64,000 nucleotides of DNA from an uncultured Desulfobacter sp. (GCF_963664415.1 NZ_OY761440.1:1798001-1862000), one strand, 5' to 3'; counted from the first letter of the stretch, positions 45,017-55,192 are shown. The notes: generated from the letters alone by a model not told the origin. A program made the numbers and translations.

Positions 45017-46123
45017 AACAATCGGATAAGATCGTGGTTCGTTCCTCACACGATCTATCCTTATTCGTTCGACTTTACATCTTACCCCAATTTTATTTTT
45101 GACAGTGAGTATGAGAGGTATTCACAAGAGATTAGACTAAGTAATAGCAGTCATGCTTTCAAATGGATAGCAGGGGTTTATGCAGATAAAGAAAAAATTG
45201 ATGATGCATCAGCCTGGGTAACGAACTCCTCCCCGGTTCAATCAACACAAAAGGGTGATTCTTTAGGTTTTTTTATCCATACGGACTATGCGATAAATGA
45301 TAAATTCTCTTTTATTTCAGGAGCCAGATACGATAAGGACAATAAAGAATTTGAAGAATCTGCTACAAAACTAGATTTATCCAATGATGAGATCTCTCCA
45401 AAAGTCTCTTTAAAATATCAACACGATCAAGATAGCATGTATTATACAACTATCTCAAAGGGTTATCGTGCAGGAGGATTCCAGTCCGACGCTCCGGACG
45501 GTTATCCAAAACAGTATGAAAAAGAGACGCTATGGAACTATGAAATAGGAGCAAAAAATTCATTTTTTGATAATAGACTTGTAGTAAACAGTGCAATTTT
45601 TTATATGGCTATCAATGATATGCAAGTAAAAATTTACCCAATTGAGGGGTCACGAGAAACTTATATAGATAATGTTGCAAAAGCGACTTCAAAAGGTGTT
45701 GAAATAGGACTGACTGCAAAATTAACAGATACGATAACACTCTTTGGTGCATACGGATATACGGATGTTACCTTTGATGATTATAAAGATTCAAACGGCG
45801 ATTATAGCGGCAATAAAAATCTGTATGCACCACAATATAATTACAATATCGGTGTTCAATACAGGGATGAACAAGGTTTTTTTGCAAGAGTTGATTTAAA
45901 CAGGTATGGAAAAACATATTGGGATGTCGCGAATAAATATAGCAGAGATCCTTATCATCTTGTAAATGTAAAACTAGGATATGAACAAGAGCGTTATGAT
46001 ATCTATTTATACGGTAAAAATATTTTTGATGAAGAGTATCACTCTATCAATATGACTAACGGAAATGAAGTTATATACTCTCAACCGGGAGAGTTCGGCG
46101 TTCAGTTGACCTATAGATTTTAA
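45017..46123 (+). pseudogene. TonB-dependent receptor 3, C-terminal barrel
   Basis: Barrel strands from YERYSQEIRLSNSSHAFKWIAGVYAD through YTTISKGYRAGGF, YEIGAKNSFFDNRLVVNSAI and YLYGKNIFDEEYHS to the terminal Phe of FGVQLTYRF. It is in the same frame as the upstream half once the element is removed. By itself it lacks a signal peptide and plug and cannot be a functional receptor. Confidence 0.9.
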
Positions 46124-46233
46124 AAAAGAGATCGCGCCAATTCCCTTAAAAAGGTCTGCCGGAATGCCTGCCGCTCCTTTTTGGTTTCCATGGTCCGGAC
46201 ATTTGATTCAACCATTATCCGGCCGACTGTAAT

Positions 46234-47295
46234 TTACGACCGGCTTTTAACAACCGGTTCCCCGGATAGTGTGATCGTTCCGTTGGTGTTTTTTTCCATC
46301 TGTAGAGAAGCCGCTGTGGCGATAATTTTAAGCGTCTGCTCCAGATTATGCATATCAAAGGTGCCGGTTACTCTTTTTTTTCCCAAATCTTCAAGAGCCA
46401 GTTTTATATTGACCTTGTGGTAAAGTGCCAGTTCCTGGAGCACACTGCTGAGCGGGGTGTTTTTAAACACAACCTGATGTTGCTGCCAGGCTAAAACCTG
46501 TTGAATATTGGATGTGCGTACGGGGGCTAAACGCCCGCCTGCATCAATATCCGCTCCCTGTCCGGAAAGCAGCGTTAACGCCTTGACCCGCATATCTCCC
46601 GGGCCTTTTGGTGCATTTTGCACCTGTACTTTGCCATGATCCACATCTACAGCCACCATGTCTTTACGGGTTTTTACATTAAAAGCCGTGCCTAGAACAC
46701 GCACCAGCCCCTTGGAGGTACGCACTTCAAAGGGACGCTCGGAATCAGGCTTGACGGTAAAGAAGACCTCGCCGTTATTCATTTCCACCCGCCTGTACCC
46801 CTTACTCATGCACACAGAAATAGAACTGCTGACATTCATTTTGAGAATGGAACCATCGCTTAAGGTGACGGTTTTTTGTTCTCCGGTGGCGGTATTGTAA
46901 GAATAAAACGTTTCAACCGGCTCAACCAAATGCATTTTGATTACCGGCAGGCAGAAAATCACCAGTATTGCCAGGGAGATAAAGGCCGCCGCCAATTTTT
47001 TATTTGGTTTAAAAAACAGGTTAAACAAAGCTTTCAGGCTTGTTTTTCTTTCAGCTTCACGCTGGTGGGTTAACTCTGCCCGGTGGGCATATTTTTTTTC
47101 GGGTGAAAAATCAGGTTCCACCACCCCTAAATGTTCCCAAACATCACGCATCTGTTCAAATGCTTTACGGTTGTCAGGGTCCTCTTCCAGCCATATCTCA
47201 AGCATTTTCCGGTCTTCGGATGTAAAGGCTTTGTCCTGGGCCTGAACCAGCCGGCGTGCAGCATGTTTCAAGCGATCATCCCATGATAAACTCAA
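46234..47295 (-). CDS. FecR-family transmembrane anti-sigma regulator (intact copy)
   Basis: A 353-residue inner-membrane protein that links an STN-type receptor to an ECF sigma factor. Cytoplasmic DUF4880-like N-terminus (AARRLVQAQDKAFTSEDRKMLEIWLEEDP), membrane helix (LAAAFISLAILVIFCLPVI, about residues 98-116), periplasmic FecR domain (TVTLSDGSILKMNVSSSISV; GEVFFTVKPDSERPFEVRT) and C-terminal STN-like portion (LEQTLKIIATAASLQM). It lies 76 bases after the sigma gene, in the same direction. The receptor expected downstream is missing; receptor 3 instead converges from the other strand. Confidence 0.92.
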   Translation of the reverse strand: MSLSWDDRLKHAARRLVQAQDKAFTSEDRKMLEIWLEEDPDNRKAFEQMRDVWEHLGVVEPDFSPEKKYAHRAELTHQREAERKTSLKALFNLFFKPNKKLAAAFISLAILVIFCLPVIKMHLVEPVETFYSYNTATGEQKTVTLSDGSILKMNVSSSISVCMSKGYRRVEMNNGEVFFTVKPDSERPFEVRTSKGLVRVLGTAFNVKTRKDMVAVDVDHGKVQVQNAPKGPGDMRVKALTLLSGQGADIDAGGRLAPVRTSNIQQVLAWQQHQVVFKNTPLSSVLQELALYHKVNIKLALEDLGKKRVTGTFDMHNLEQTLKIIATAASLQMEKNTNGTITLSGEPVVKSRS

Positions 47296-47371
47296 GGTTG
47301 TGTCCTCCTGTAATATTTAAGATGCTTCAGGGTTAAAAAACCACTAAAAGAAACTTTTAAAAAGAGTAAAT

Positions 47372-47881
47372 TTAAGGAAGTTGCAGATGTTTGTGAAAAA
47401 AAAGAAGGGCATTGACCATGTGATTTTCAACGGTTTTGGGTGAAATATTCAATTTCCCGGCGATCTGTTTGTGAGACAGCCCTTTAAACCGGTGCAGAAT
47501 AAAAACCTCCCGGCACCGGGGCGGAAGCTGGTTAAGGATATTGAGGATGTCGTCATTCATGTTTTGAAATTTCATGGCCTCTTCAGGATTCGGTGCCTGT
47601 GAAATGTGTTGATCTACGTCCATGACTTTAGAGCTCATCCATTTAGAAGAAAGCGCTTGGGCGCGTTTAATTTCCTTAACCAGATTTTTTGCTGTCCGCC
47701 AGATATATCCGGCGGGAGAGTCCAGTTTTACGGTGCCGTTACGACGGACTACCCGCATAAATGTCTCTTGGGAAGCATCTGCGGCATCCTCAGGGGAGTC
47801 CAGTCTTTTCAAAAAAAAGCCATAAACATTATGATAGTGTATGTCGAAAATCCGTTGCCACAATTGTTCCGTATTTTTCAT
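47372..47881 (-). CDS. ECF sigma factor (FecI-like)
   Basis: A 169-residue sigma factor with region 2 (IFDIHYHNVYGFFLKRLDSPEDAADASQETFMRVV) and region 4 (LPPRCREVFILHRFKGLSHKQIAGKLNISPKTVENHM). The start at 47881 (MKNTEQLWQRIFD) follows TGAGGAT; the open frame extends 105 bases further but encodes an unrelated hydrophobic stretch. It pairs with the FecR gene just downstream and probably responds to an iron chelate signal from an STN receptor; the only STN receptor seen in the window is the broken receptor 2. Confidence 0.9.
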   Translation of the reverse strand: MKNTEQLWQRIFDIHYHNVYGFFLKRLDSPEDAADASQETFMRVVRRNGTVKLDSPAGYIWRTAKNLVKEIKRAQALSSKWMSSKVMDVDQHISQAPNPEEAMKFQNMNDDILNILNQLPPRCREVFILHRFKGLSHKQIAGKLNISPKTVENHMVNALLFFHKHLQLP

Positions 47882-48130
47882 CAAATCCTCAATAACCTTC
47901 ACTGGCAGGCATTTCATTGCTGCCGGCATTATCCACAACAAAGCAGTAAGCAATATTAGGTAAACATGCACTTTCTTATAAAACATAATTTACCGTTCTA
48001 TTTAACAAGAATTTCTATTAGTCACATAAAAATAGTATTGTCAATAAAAGTTAGTTAAATATAATTGTAATGTAAAAACAAATAAGCTATTAGATATCAA
48101 TCTATTATGTAGGTGGGTTTCATAAAGATA

Positions 48131-48202
48131 AGCTGTAAAAACAAATTACATTACATATGATCTATTTTTAACTTTATGACTATTTTTAGGAATACCTATA
48201 AT
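48131..48202 (+). promoter_or_regulatory. Conserved AraC-gene leader, copy 2
   Basis: Contains AAATTACATTACATATGA, CTATTTTTA and TATTTTTAGGAATACCTATA just before the regulator ATG, as in copies at 40531 and 51478. The stretch CATTATGNAGGTGG further upstream (from about 48103) is also shared with the 51.4-kb copy. The gap to the divergent sigma gene holds two TGTAAAAACAAAT repeats (48071, 48134). Confidence 0.6.
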
Positions 48203-49141
48203 ATGAAAAAAATTTACCCCGTCCTCTCGCCCTCTGCCGAAGTCGCCGGCCAATCTGTTTACCGCCTTCCCGAACAGGTCGGCAGCGGTGGTATATGTAT
48301 CGACACCTTTGCCTCGGGACTGCGATTGATATACCTCAACCTGCAGTCCAAAGAAAACATCAGCATTGTCTCCGAAACTTCGGATTGGGGGTTCGGGATC
48401 AATTTCAGCTTAAAAGGCTATTCCAAATTTCATACTTCAGCACTTCAAGGCGACTTCCTCATTGAAGCCGGGAAAAGCGGCCACTCTTGCTCCCCCGGAA
48501 CCACGATTCAGGCAGAGGACTACAGTTCCGGCCGGCGGGTTAAAATCAATATTGTTTTTGACGCCAAGGTATTATCGGATTTCGCAAAGGATGATGAAGA
48601 GGCCTTTCTTCCTTTTCTACAGGGATTCAAGGACCAGGTCCCTTTTGCCGATCACGACAGAATCCTGCCACAAATGCACCAGGCCTTAAATCAAATCCAG
48701 GCCTGCCCCTACACCGGGAAAACCCGGGCCTTGTTTCTTGAGAGCAAGGCCCTGGAACTTATGGCCTACAAGCTGGAGCAGATCCGGTCCAGGACCCGCC
48801 CTGCCTTGCGGCAGTATGGTGTCAGTCCCTATGACATCGAACGGATACGCTACGCTGCCGGGTGCTTACTCCAGGATCCGGTTAATCCGCCGGATATAAC
48901 AACCCTTGCCGCAGCGGCAGGAATGAACCGAAGCAAATTTTACCAGTGCTTTAAACAGGTTTTCGGACACTCCCCCCTGGATCACCTGCGCAGCCACCGC
49001 CTCCACCTGGCCAAAAATTATTTGACCAAGGGAAAACACAACGTCACCGAGGCAGCCTTTGCCGTGGGCTACAACAATTTGAGCCATTTCACTAAAATTT
49101 TTACTGCCCAATTCGGCATCCTCCCCCATAAAGTGTCCTGA
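48203..49141 (+). CDS. AraC-family (PchR-like) regulator, cassette 2
   Basis: A 312-residue paralogue of the cassette 1 regulator, nearly identical in its second half (SRTRPALRQYGVSPYDIERI; DITTLAAAAGMNRSKFYQCF) and more varied in the N-terminal sensing half, where effector recognition should lie. The start at 48203 matches the paralogues; an in-frame ATG 27 bases upstream lies inside the conserved leader. The likely target is receptor 4. Confidence 0.9.
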   Translation: MKKIYPVLSPSAEVAGQSVYRLPEQVGSGGICIDTFASGLRLIYLNLQSKENISIVSETSDWGFGINFSLKGYSKFHTSALQGDFLIEAGKSGHSCSPGTTIQAEDYSSGRRVKINIVFDAKVLSDFAKDDEEAFLPFLQGFKDQVPFADHDRILPQMHQALNQIQACPYTGKTRALFLESKALELMAYKLEQIRSRTRPALRQYGVSPYDIERIRYAAGCLLQDPVNPPDITTLAAAAGMNRSKFYQCFKQVFGHSPLDHLRSHRLHLAKNYLTKGKHNVTEAAFAVGYNNLSHFTKIFTAQFGILPHKVS

Positions 49142-49170
49142 TCCATCCCGCCTTGTCCTGATATCAGATT

Positions 49171-49207
49171 GATACAAAAACGCTAAAATTTCTGACAAAA
49201 ACGTTAG
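49171..49207 (+). promoter_or_regulatory. 37-bp direct-repeat element, probable AraC operator, copy 2
   Basis: GATACAAAAACGCTAAAATT then CTGACAAAAACGTTAG: the same two half-sites with 23-base phasing as the other copies, 66 bases before the receptor 4 start. Confidence 0.7.
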
Positions 49208-49272
49208 CACACCTTTAACAGTTTGTTTAAATAAACTTTCGCAGGGATACATAAACAAAAAAGAGGACAAAG

Positions 49273-51327
49273 ATGAAAAAAATGATGAATTATTTACGCG
49301 GCTGGATGTTGAAAACTCTTCTAATCGTTTGGTGCATGACAACCTCAGGAGTTGCCGGGGCGCAGGATACCCTAAGTTTAGAAGAGATAACGGTAACGGC
49401 ACAAAAGCAGGAGCAAAGCGTTCAGGATGTACCCATGGCGATTACCGCATTCACGGGCCAGGGAATTGAGGACGCAAAAATTGAATCCTTGTCTGATCTG
49501 GCTGATCTTGTCCCTAGTTTAGTAATAAACGGCGGCAAGATCGGCATGAATACACCAACTATGAGAGGCATTCATGCCCCTTATAGCACATTTATGCTTT
49601 CCACCGGACTTTTTATAGACGGTGTTCCGGTCCAGTCGATGTTTGGATATGAGACTACATTTCTTGATATTGAACGGGTAGAGGTACTCAAGGGGCCCCA
49701 AGGCACCTTGTATGGGAAAAATTCTGAAGCAGGTGTAATTAATATCATTACCCGGCAACCGGACAACAATTTCAGGGGGAGCCTGTCTGCCAATATCGGC
49801 ACATGGCTCTCTTCCGGGACCGATGACCCCTTAACCCAAGCCTACACCATCAAACTTAGCACTCCCATTCAAACAGATAAATTTTTTGTCGGGATTGCCG
49901 GAAAGTTCCTCCAGCAAGACGGTACCATCGAAAATACGGAAACCGGGAATGATGAGGATCATAGAGAATACTGGTTTGGCAGGGCACATCTGCGCTGGAC
50001 ACCCACAGATCAACTGGACATCTCTTTTATTGCATCACAACTCCAATATGATTCAGGCGGAGGAAATGACAACCTGTTAGAATCTGGAGCATCTAATTAT
50101 GGAGTGCCTACGCCCGGTTATCGCAAGGTCTCTTCAAATTTAGAGCCGGAAAACACTAGTTCAGAACAAACCCAATCCCTTAACATTAAGTATGAAATCA
50201 ATGACGTGTTTGAATTGACGTCTGTTACGGCGAGAAGAGTCTTTAATGACGATGCCACCAATGATTTTGATCACACTAACGCAACGATATCGCATATGGA
50301 TAAAGACAACCAATACACTACATTGTCCCAGGAACTGCGCTTGAGCTATGACAATGGCGGCGTGAAGTGGATCGCAGGCGTCTACGGTGATACGGATGAG
50401 ATAAATTTCGACTATAAGTACGATTATGGCAGCATGATCAATATTTCTGACATGGATATCGATGGAAACACCTATGCTGTTTTTACCAATCTGACCTATC
50501 CGCTGTCCCAACGGTTCAGCCTTGTCGGCGGTTTGCGCTACGAGACAACGGAAAAAGACTTTCAAGATCATATCGACGCAAGGCAGGCCAATGGTTCATG
50601 GGATGACATAAGTCCCAAATTCGCCCTGGAATACCGTCCTTTGCCGGGAACCATGACTTACATAAGCGCATCCAAAGGATACCGCGCCGGCGGATTTAAT
50701 TTTATGGCAACAGATCCGCGATACTATACCTTTGATGAAGAGGAACTATGGTCCTATGAAATCGGAGTGAAAAATACCTTTTTTAATAACAGATTGATCG
50801 CGAACGCCAGTATTTATCTGATGGATATTTCCGATATGCAGGTGACGGAAATGATTTTATCAACTAATAAATCTTATGTAACCAACGCAGCTAAAGCAAC
50901 CGGTAAGGGGGTTGAGTTGGAGTTGACGGGAAAAATAATCGCCGGACTGACCATGACGGCCGGTTTCGGCTATACCCACATTGAATTTGACGATTTCAAG
51001 GATGCTGCCGGAGATTACGAGGGAAACAAAACGACTTACGCGCCGGAGTATACCTTTAATCTCGGCGCCCAATATCGTTGGGAAAACGGTTTTTATGCCA
51101 GGGCCGATTTGATTGGCTATGGTGAAATGTACACGGACAGAGCCAACAAATATAAACGGGATGCTTACCAAATCGTCAACGCCAAAATCGGGTATGAGAC
51201 GGAGCATTATGATATCTACCTTTACGGCAAGAATATTTTTGACGAAAGATACGATACTTATGGCAGTACTTCCATCAACTATAGTGACCCGGGAGAGGTC
51301 GGCCTTCAGGTGACCTATCGTTTCTAA
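49273..51327 (+). CDS. TonB-dependent outer-membrane receptor 4
   Basis: The 684-residue receptor is intact: signal peptide (MLKTLLIVWCMTTSGVAGA), TonB box and plug (LSLEEITVTAQKQEQSVQDVPM; VLKGPQGTLYGKNSEAGVINIIT) and a barrel ending VGLQVTYRF. It has no STN domain, so control should be through the AraC protein. It is very similar to receptor 5, with differences grouped in a few segments, for example near residues 375-400, that probably correspond to external loops. GAGGAC precedes the ATG. Confidence 0.94.
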   Translation: MKKMMNYLRGWMLKTLLIVWCMTTSGVAGAQDTLSLEEITVTAQKQEQSVQDVPMAITAFTGQGIEDAKIESLSDLADLVPSLVINGGKIGMNTPTMRGIHAPYSTFMLSTGLFIDGVPVQSMFGYETTFLDIERVEVLKGPQGTLYGKNSEAGVINIITRQPDNNFRGSLSANIGTWLSSGTDDPLTQAYTIKLSTPIQTDKFFVGIAGKFLQQDGTIENTETGNDEDHREYWFGRAHLRWTPTDQLDISFIASQLQYDSGGGNDNLLESGASNYGVPTPGYRKVSSNLEPENTSSEQTQSLNIKYEINDVFELTSVTARRVFNDDATNDFDHTNATISHMDKDNQYTTLSQELRLSYDNGGVKWIAGVYGDTDEINFDYKYDYGSMINISDMDIDGNTYAVFTNLTYPLSQRFSLVGGLRYETTEKDFQDHIDARQANGSWDDISPKFALEYRPLPGTMTYISASKGYRAGGFNFMATDPRYYTFDEEELWSYEIGVKNTFFNNRLIANASIYLMDISDMQVTEMILSTNKSYVTNAAKATGKGVELELTGKIIAGLTMTAGFGYTHIEFDDFKDAAGDYEGNKTTYAPEYTFNLGAQYRWENGFYARADLIGYGEMYTDRANKYKRDAYQIVNAKIGYETEHYDIYLYGKNIFDERYDTYGSTSINYSDPGEVGLQVTYRF

Positions 51328-51390
51328 GCGTTTGGTATCTATGACCTGCTTTATATGCCCCATCAGCTACTGGTAAAAACGGTCGATTCG

Positions 51391-51433
51391 GCTACGGGCA
51401 GTGCTTGGTTGGATAGCCCAGGCGGCCCGTAGC
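51391..51433 (+). terminator. Possible terminator after receptor 4
   Basis: GCTACGGGC and GCCCGTAGC form perfect 9-bp arms with a 25-base interior, 63 bases after the receptor stop. No T-run follows, so the call is tentative. Confidence 0.4.
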
Positions 51434-51477
51434 AGCAATATGACAAACCCATTATGCAGGTGGATTCCATGAAAATA

Positions 51478-51549
51478 AGTTGAAAAAATAAATATTCCTC
51501 CATATAGTCTATTTTTATTTTTAAGACTATTTTAGGAATACCTTATCAT
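51478..51549 (+). promoter_or_regulatory. Conserved AraC-gene leader, copy 3
   Basis: AGTTGAAAAAATAAATATTC, CATATAGTCTATTTTTA and TATTTTAGGAATACCTTATC before the ATG repeat the pattern of the other two leaders, but the TTACAT boxes are altered. Confidence 0.5.
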
Positions 51550-51732
51550 ATGAAAAAAATTTACCCCGTCCTCTCGCCCTCTGCCAAAGTCGACGGCCAA
51601 TTTGTTTACCGTCTTCCCGAACAGTTCGGCAGCGGTGGCGCATGCATTGATACCTTTGCCTCGGGCCTGCAACTATCACACATCAACCTGCAGTTCAAAG
51701 AAAAGGTTAGCTTTATCATCGAACCATCGGAT

Positions 51733-53259
51733 GGGCGCATTCCCATTTTCACGGTTATGCAGCTAACAATGAGATATGTGAATTGGCCATTTGTTTCAGA
51801 CAGTTCCATCGTCCCGATTTATAGTATGAGCGCAGCATGAGCATTTTCTCCGCATTTTCTTTATACCAAAAAATGCAGGGACCCTTGAGTCTCAAATTGA
51901 CAACTCTTCGAATCGAACTTTCAATCGCACCACTGCCAATCGGCAAATTCAATGCCTTTACCGTTGGGAAAGCAAGACGGTGCCTATTACGTACAAAATA
52001 ATCCCGTTCTGTCTTTATGGCTTTGCTGTTCCGGCCTCGACAAAGAGCCTGTACTTCTTGTACGACCGTTGCCGATTCACCTTTTAGCAAAAACCGTCGC
52101 TGTTTTGAGACCCAGGCTTTACGTTTTTTGGCTGACCAGTTTTTTCGTAATCCTGCAACCTTTCCCAGATGCTCTACTGCATGATAAAAATCAAGGAGTT
52201 CATGCACACTCTCCGGATTCAACCCCAGTGCCTTGATCAGACCAGGGACTCGATTCCATATCCAATGAGCCCCGTCCGCAACAAACAACACCTTGTCTGC
52301 TTTTTGGATGCAAAGAGACTTCAAATAGCCCTTCAGCAGCAGAAACAAGCCATCAGGCCCATTAAAACCGCCATCAATAAATGGGGCAAAGCTTTTTTCC
52401 TGTTTCCCATGGGCATCGACGACATAAATAATCAACAGCTTGGGTTCTCTCCAGGCCCCATGATATCTGGTTCTTCCTTTGGCTGTCCGGGGACCTCGCT
52501 TTTTTTCCCGCAATCGAGTCCGGCCACCATCGGTGCTTATGACAACCCGACGACCTTGAAGGTTGTCCTCTTCATTTAAGGGGAGCAGACCCATTTGCTG
52601 TACCACCCGTGCTCGTTCTGCGTAGCGGTAGGCCAGTTTCCGGATCACCTTAACATCCAGGATAGTGCCATGATCACAAAGGACCTGACGTACTTCCTCA
52701 AATGAGCTCAGTAACGCGGACCAGGCGCTGACCATCGCCGCCAAGATTGGTGTACATCGATCATGAATCCCGAGCAAAGCCAAAGCAGCATACAAGCCCT
52801 TATATCTTTTGCCATTTCGACGGTCACAGGCTCTTCGATAGTATCGAACATGGATTGGGATCGTGCAACCTGAGCTGGTTTGAATTTGAACTGTCTCAAA
52901 CCCTTCACTTTTCATTCGGCCAGGCCAGCTACGCACCAACTCTCTTTCTTGTTCGTTATGCTCCGGAGAGTTTATACTGGTTTGGACTTTTTTTTTTAGC
53001 ATCAACGCGGCTAAACGATTGGTATAGCTTAAAATTTCTTGTTCAACCTGAATGAGTTCTTCCGGACTGCGAATTAGCCGTTTCTCTTTGTCCAGCTGTT
53101 TCAATAATTCATATATTTCTTCTACCGTTTCGCAGGATTCAGCCTTTTTGAGTTTCATACTATTTTCTTCCTCATCAGTTGATAATCGAGGGGAAGCATA
53201 ACTTCTTTTTGCTAAAGAGGATAGTCCGTTTTAAAAACCGGGAAAATGGGAATGCGCCC
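51733..53259 (-). mobile_element. ISKra4-like insertion sequence
   Basis: A 1527-bp element with perfect 18-bp terminal inverted repeats starting GGGCGCATTCCCATTTTC and a 9-bp target duplication CCATCGGAT (51724-51732 and 53260-53268). It carries one transposase. The family name rests on transposase motifs and GGG ends and is less certain than the borders. Confidence 0.88.
51755..53158 (-). CDS. Transposase, probably ISKra4 family
   Basis: The 467-residue transposase has DDE-like landmarks: VVISTDGGRTRLREK (first Asp), ADKVLFVADGAHWIWNRV (second) and LPIGSGAIESSIRRVVNLRLKGPCIFW (Glu). A further segment is ELLDFYHAVEHLGKVAG. These fit ISKra4-type enzymes. It fills most of the element and looks complete. 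Confidence 0.8.
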   Translation of the reverse strand: MKLKKAESCETVEEIYELLKQLDKEKRLIRSPEELIQVEQEILSYTNRLAALMLKKKVQTSINSPEHNEQERELVRSWPGRMKSEGFETVQIQTSSGCTIPIHVRYYRRACDRRNGKRYKGLYAALALLGIHDRCTPILAAMVSAWSALLSSFEEVRQVLCDHGTILDVKVIRKLAYRYAERARVVQQMGLLPLNEEDNLQGRRVVISTDGGRTRLREKKRGPRTAKGRTRYHGAWREPKLLIIYVVDAHGKQEKSFAPFIDGGFNGPDGLFLLLKGYLKSLCIQKADKVLFVADGAHWIWNRVPGLIKALGLNPESVHELLDFYHAVEHLGKVAGLRKNWSAKKRKAWVSKQRRFLLKGESATVVQEVQALCRGRNSKAIKTERDYFVRNRHRLAFPTVKALNLPIGSGAIESSIRRVVNLRLKGPCIFWYKENAEKMLMLRSYYKSGRWNCLKQMANSHISLLAA

Positions 53260-53637
53260 CCATCGGATTGGGTGTTCGGGATCGGTTTTAGCTTAAAAGG
53301 CCATTCCGAAGTACACTCATCGACGCTTCAAAGCGACTTCCTCGTTGAAGCCGGAAAGAGCGGCCACTTTTTCTTTCCCGGGGCCACAGGCCTGGCAGAG
53401 GAATTCAGTTCCGGCCGGCGGGTTAAAATCGGTATTGGTTTTGATGCCAATGTATTATTTGATTTCGCAAAGGATGATGAAGAGGCCTTTCTTCCCTTTT
53501 TACAAGGAGTTAACGATCAGATCCCTTTTTCAGATCACGACAGAATCCTGCCGCAGATGCACCAGGCCTTAAATCAAATCCTGGCCTGCCCCTACACCGG
53601 GAAAACCCGGGCCTTGTTTCTTGAGAGCAAAGCCCTG

Positions 53638-55192
53638 GTATCCATTCACGGGGTATAACAAATAAAACGGAATCAGAGCCAGGTAAGATCCGGCTCTTGC
53701 TCTTTGAAATATGAATGAATCAAGTCAGCCATTATGGGAAAGGATTCAAGCGAACGAATAAAACAAGTCTGTTTGAAGGACAGTATTCTTTCAACCCAAT
53801 GATTTCCCTTTTCACTCTGCGTCCCCTTGCTTCTTTTCCGCCATAAGACACCATAGCGCAAAGTCCGTTCTGCATGGTTATTGGTTGGCTCAACCTCCAC
53901 GATATCGAGAAAAAGCCAAAGAGATTCAAGCTGTCGGATCAGAGAACGAGCCATAGTACCTATTTCATTCTTGTCTTCCTGGTGTTGGAAAATCAATTCG
54001 GTAAATCGGTCGTAAAAACTACGCCATTCTTTACTGTCAGGTGGAGATTTCGCCCAATGACAGAGCAGTTGAAGATCTTGCACAACCTGTTTGCCAAATT
54101 GGTTGACGTTTTCATCCTTTCTTTCAGCAAGAGCTTTTGCCTTTCGGATTATATGGGCCAGGCAGGTTTGTCGCAGGTTGATCCATTTTGCATAAACGCC
54201 GTAATTGTCACTAACGAGAATGCCGTCCCATTCCTGGACTAATGCCTGAAAGGCCTCTTTGGACCGGTTCTTATGAATCATAAAATATGCAACAGAACTA
54301 TTGGCCATAACCCACAACCAATTTAAAGCACCGCTTTGGAACCAGGATGTTTCATCAATATAGTTGACCTCGCTCGAGCGAGCCATGTTGGCAATTTGGG
54401 AGTATACAGGTTTTAGAGCCTCTGAGGCCCGGTCTACAACCTTCTGAATAGCGCCTGTTGATATTGGAAAATTGAGGACTGACCGACAGAACGTGCGAAC
54501 AGTTTCACGGCTATTTCCTTGAATTCCGCTTATCTCTGCAATAAGGGCGCTCAGGCGGGGTCCATAACCGGTTTGATGTTCTGAAGGTATATCTGCCTTG
54601 ACAACTTTGCCGCATTTTGAACAGACGCCTTTATGAAGGATGAAATGAAGTACATCCATTTTAATTTCAGGCAATTCTATTACTTGATGGGTATGAAATG
54701 CCTTAAGGCTATCAGGGACGACATCGGAACAACCACATACGCACTCCCCTGGCAGTATGATATTTTCAGATGTCGGGAGCATTAGTTTTTGCTGATGGCC
54801 TTTATGACCTTTTTGACCGCCTCTTTTTCTTTGACCCTTTTGGGTTTTTCTATCCGGCTTTTTAAAGGGGGGATCAGAAGAAGGCGGCTTGCTGGAATTT
54901 TGAGAATTTTTATTGAGCTTATTTTCAAGCTCTGTGACTCGTTTTTTAAGATGCTCTGTTTCGTTGAGCAATTTTACAACCACCTCTTCCAACTGGATAA
55001 TATATCGTTGAACAGGCTCTGGGGTGGCTTGAAATTCTTCATCGGTAAAAGGTCTTTTAATCTCCATGAAATTGAAAATAGCATAATAAAAAACAAAAAT
55101 CTAGATTTTTTTAATTATTTCAAATAGTTATATTTACGCTTTAAATTCGGCACGTTGAGTATGAGTAAATCCCCCCCCCCGTGAATAAATAC
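53638..55192 (-). mobile_element. IS66-family insertion sequence (single-gene type)
   Basis: A 1555-bp element with ends GTATCCATTCACGGGG and GTATTTATTCACGGGG (read inward) and an 8-bp target duplication AAGCCCTG at 53630-53637 and 55193-55200, the size typical for IS66. Only the TnpC-type transposase is present; the small tnpA and tnpB genes are absent. A run of ten C lies near the right end. Confidence 0.92.
53673..55067 (-). CDS. IS66-family transposase (TnpC type)
   Basis: The 464-residue protein starts with a leucine-zipper-like coiled coil (LEEVVVKLLNETEHLKKRV) and a basic segment NSSKPPSSDPPFKKP. A zinc-finger region (CVCGCSDVV, GVCSKCGKVV) and the DDE core follow: YIDETSWFQSGALNWLWVM, LVSDNYGVYAKW and VEPTNNHAERTLRYGVLWRK. 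It is complete. Confidence 0.93.
   Translation of the reverse strand: MEIKRPFTDEEFQATPEPVQRYIIQLEEVVVKLLNETEHLKKRVTELENKLNKNSQNSSKPPSSDPPFKKPDRKTQKGQRKRGGQKGHKGHQQKLMLPTSENIILPGECVCGCSDVVPDSLKAFHTHQVIELPEIKMDVLHFILHKGVCSKCGKVVKADIPSEHQTGYGPRLSALIAEISGIQGNSRETVRTFCRSVLNFPISTGAIQKVVDRASEALKPVYSQIANMARSSEVNYIDETSWFQSGALNWLWVMANSSVAYFMIHKNRSKEAFQALVQEWDGILVSDNYGVYAKWINLRQTCLAHIIRKAKALAERKDENVNQFGKQVVQDLQLLCHWAKSPPDSKEWRSFYDRFTELIFQHQEDKNEIGTMARSLIRQLESLWLFLDIVEVEPTNNHAERTLRYGVLWRKRSKGTQSEKGNHWVERILSFKQTCFIRSLESFPIMADLIHSYFKEQEPDLTWL

Noticed and set aside
47882..47986. Hydrophobic N-terminal extension of the ECF sigma factor
   Set aside because: Sigma factors of this type start near region 2, a good ribosome site precedes 47881, and the extension is most likely untranslated leader.
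55171..55180. Run of ten C as a possible phase-variation tract
   Set aside because: It lies in the terminal region of the IS66 element and not in a coding frame or promoter of a resident gene.
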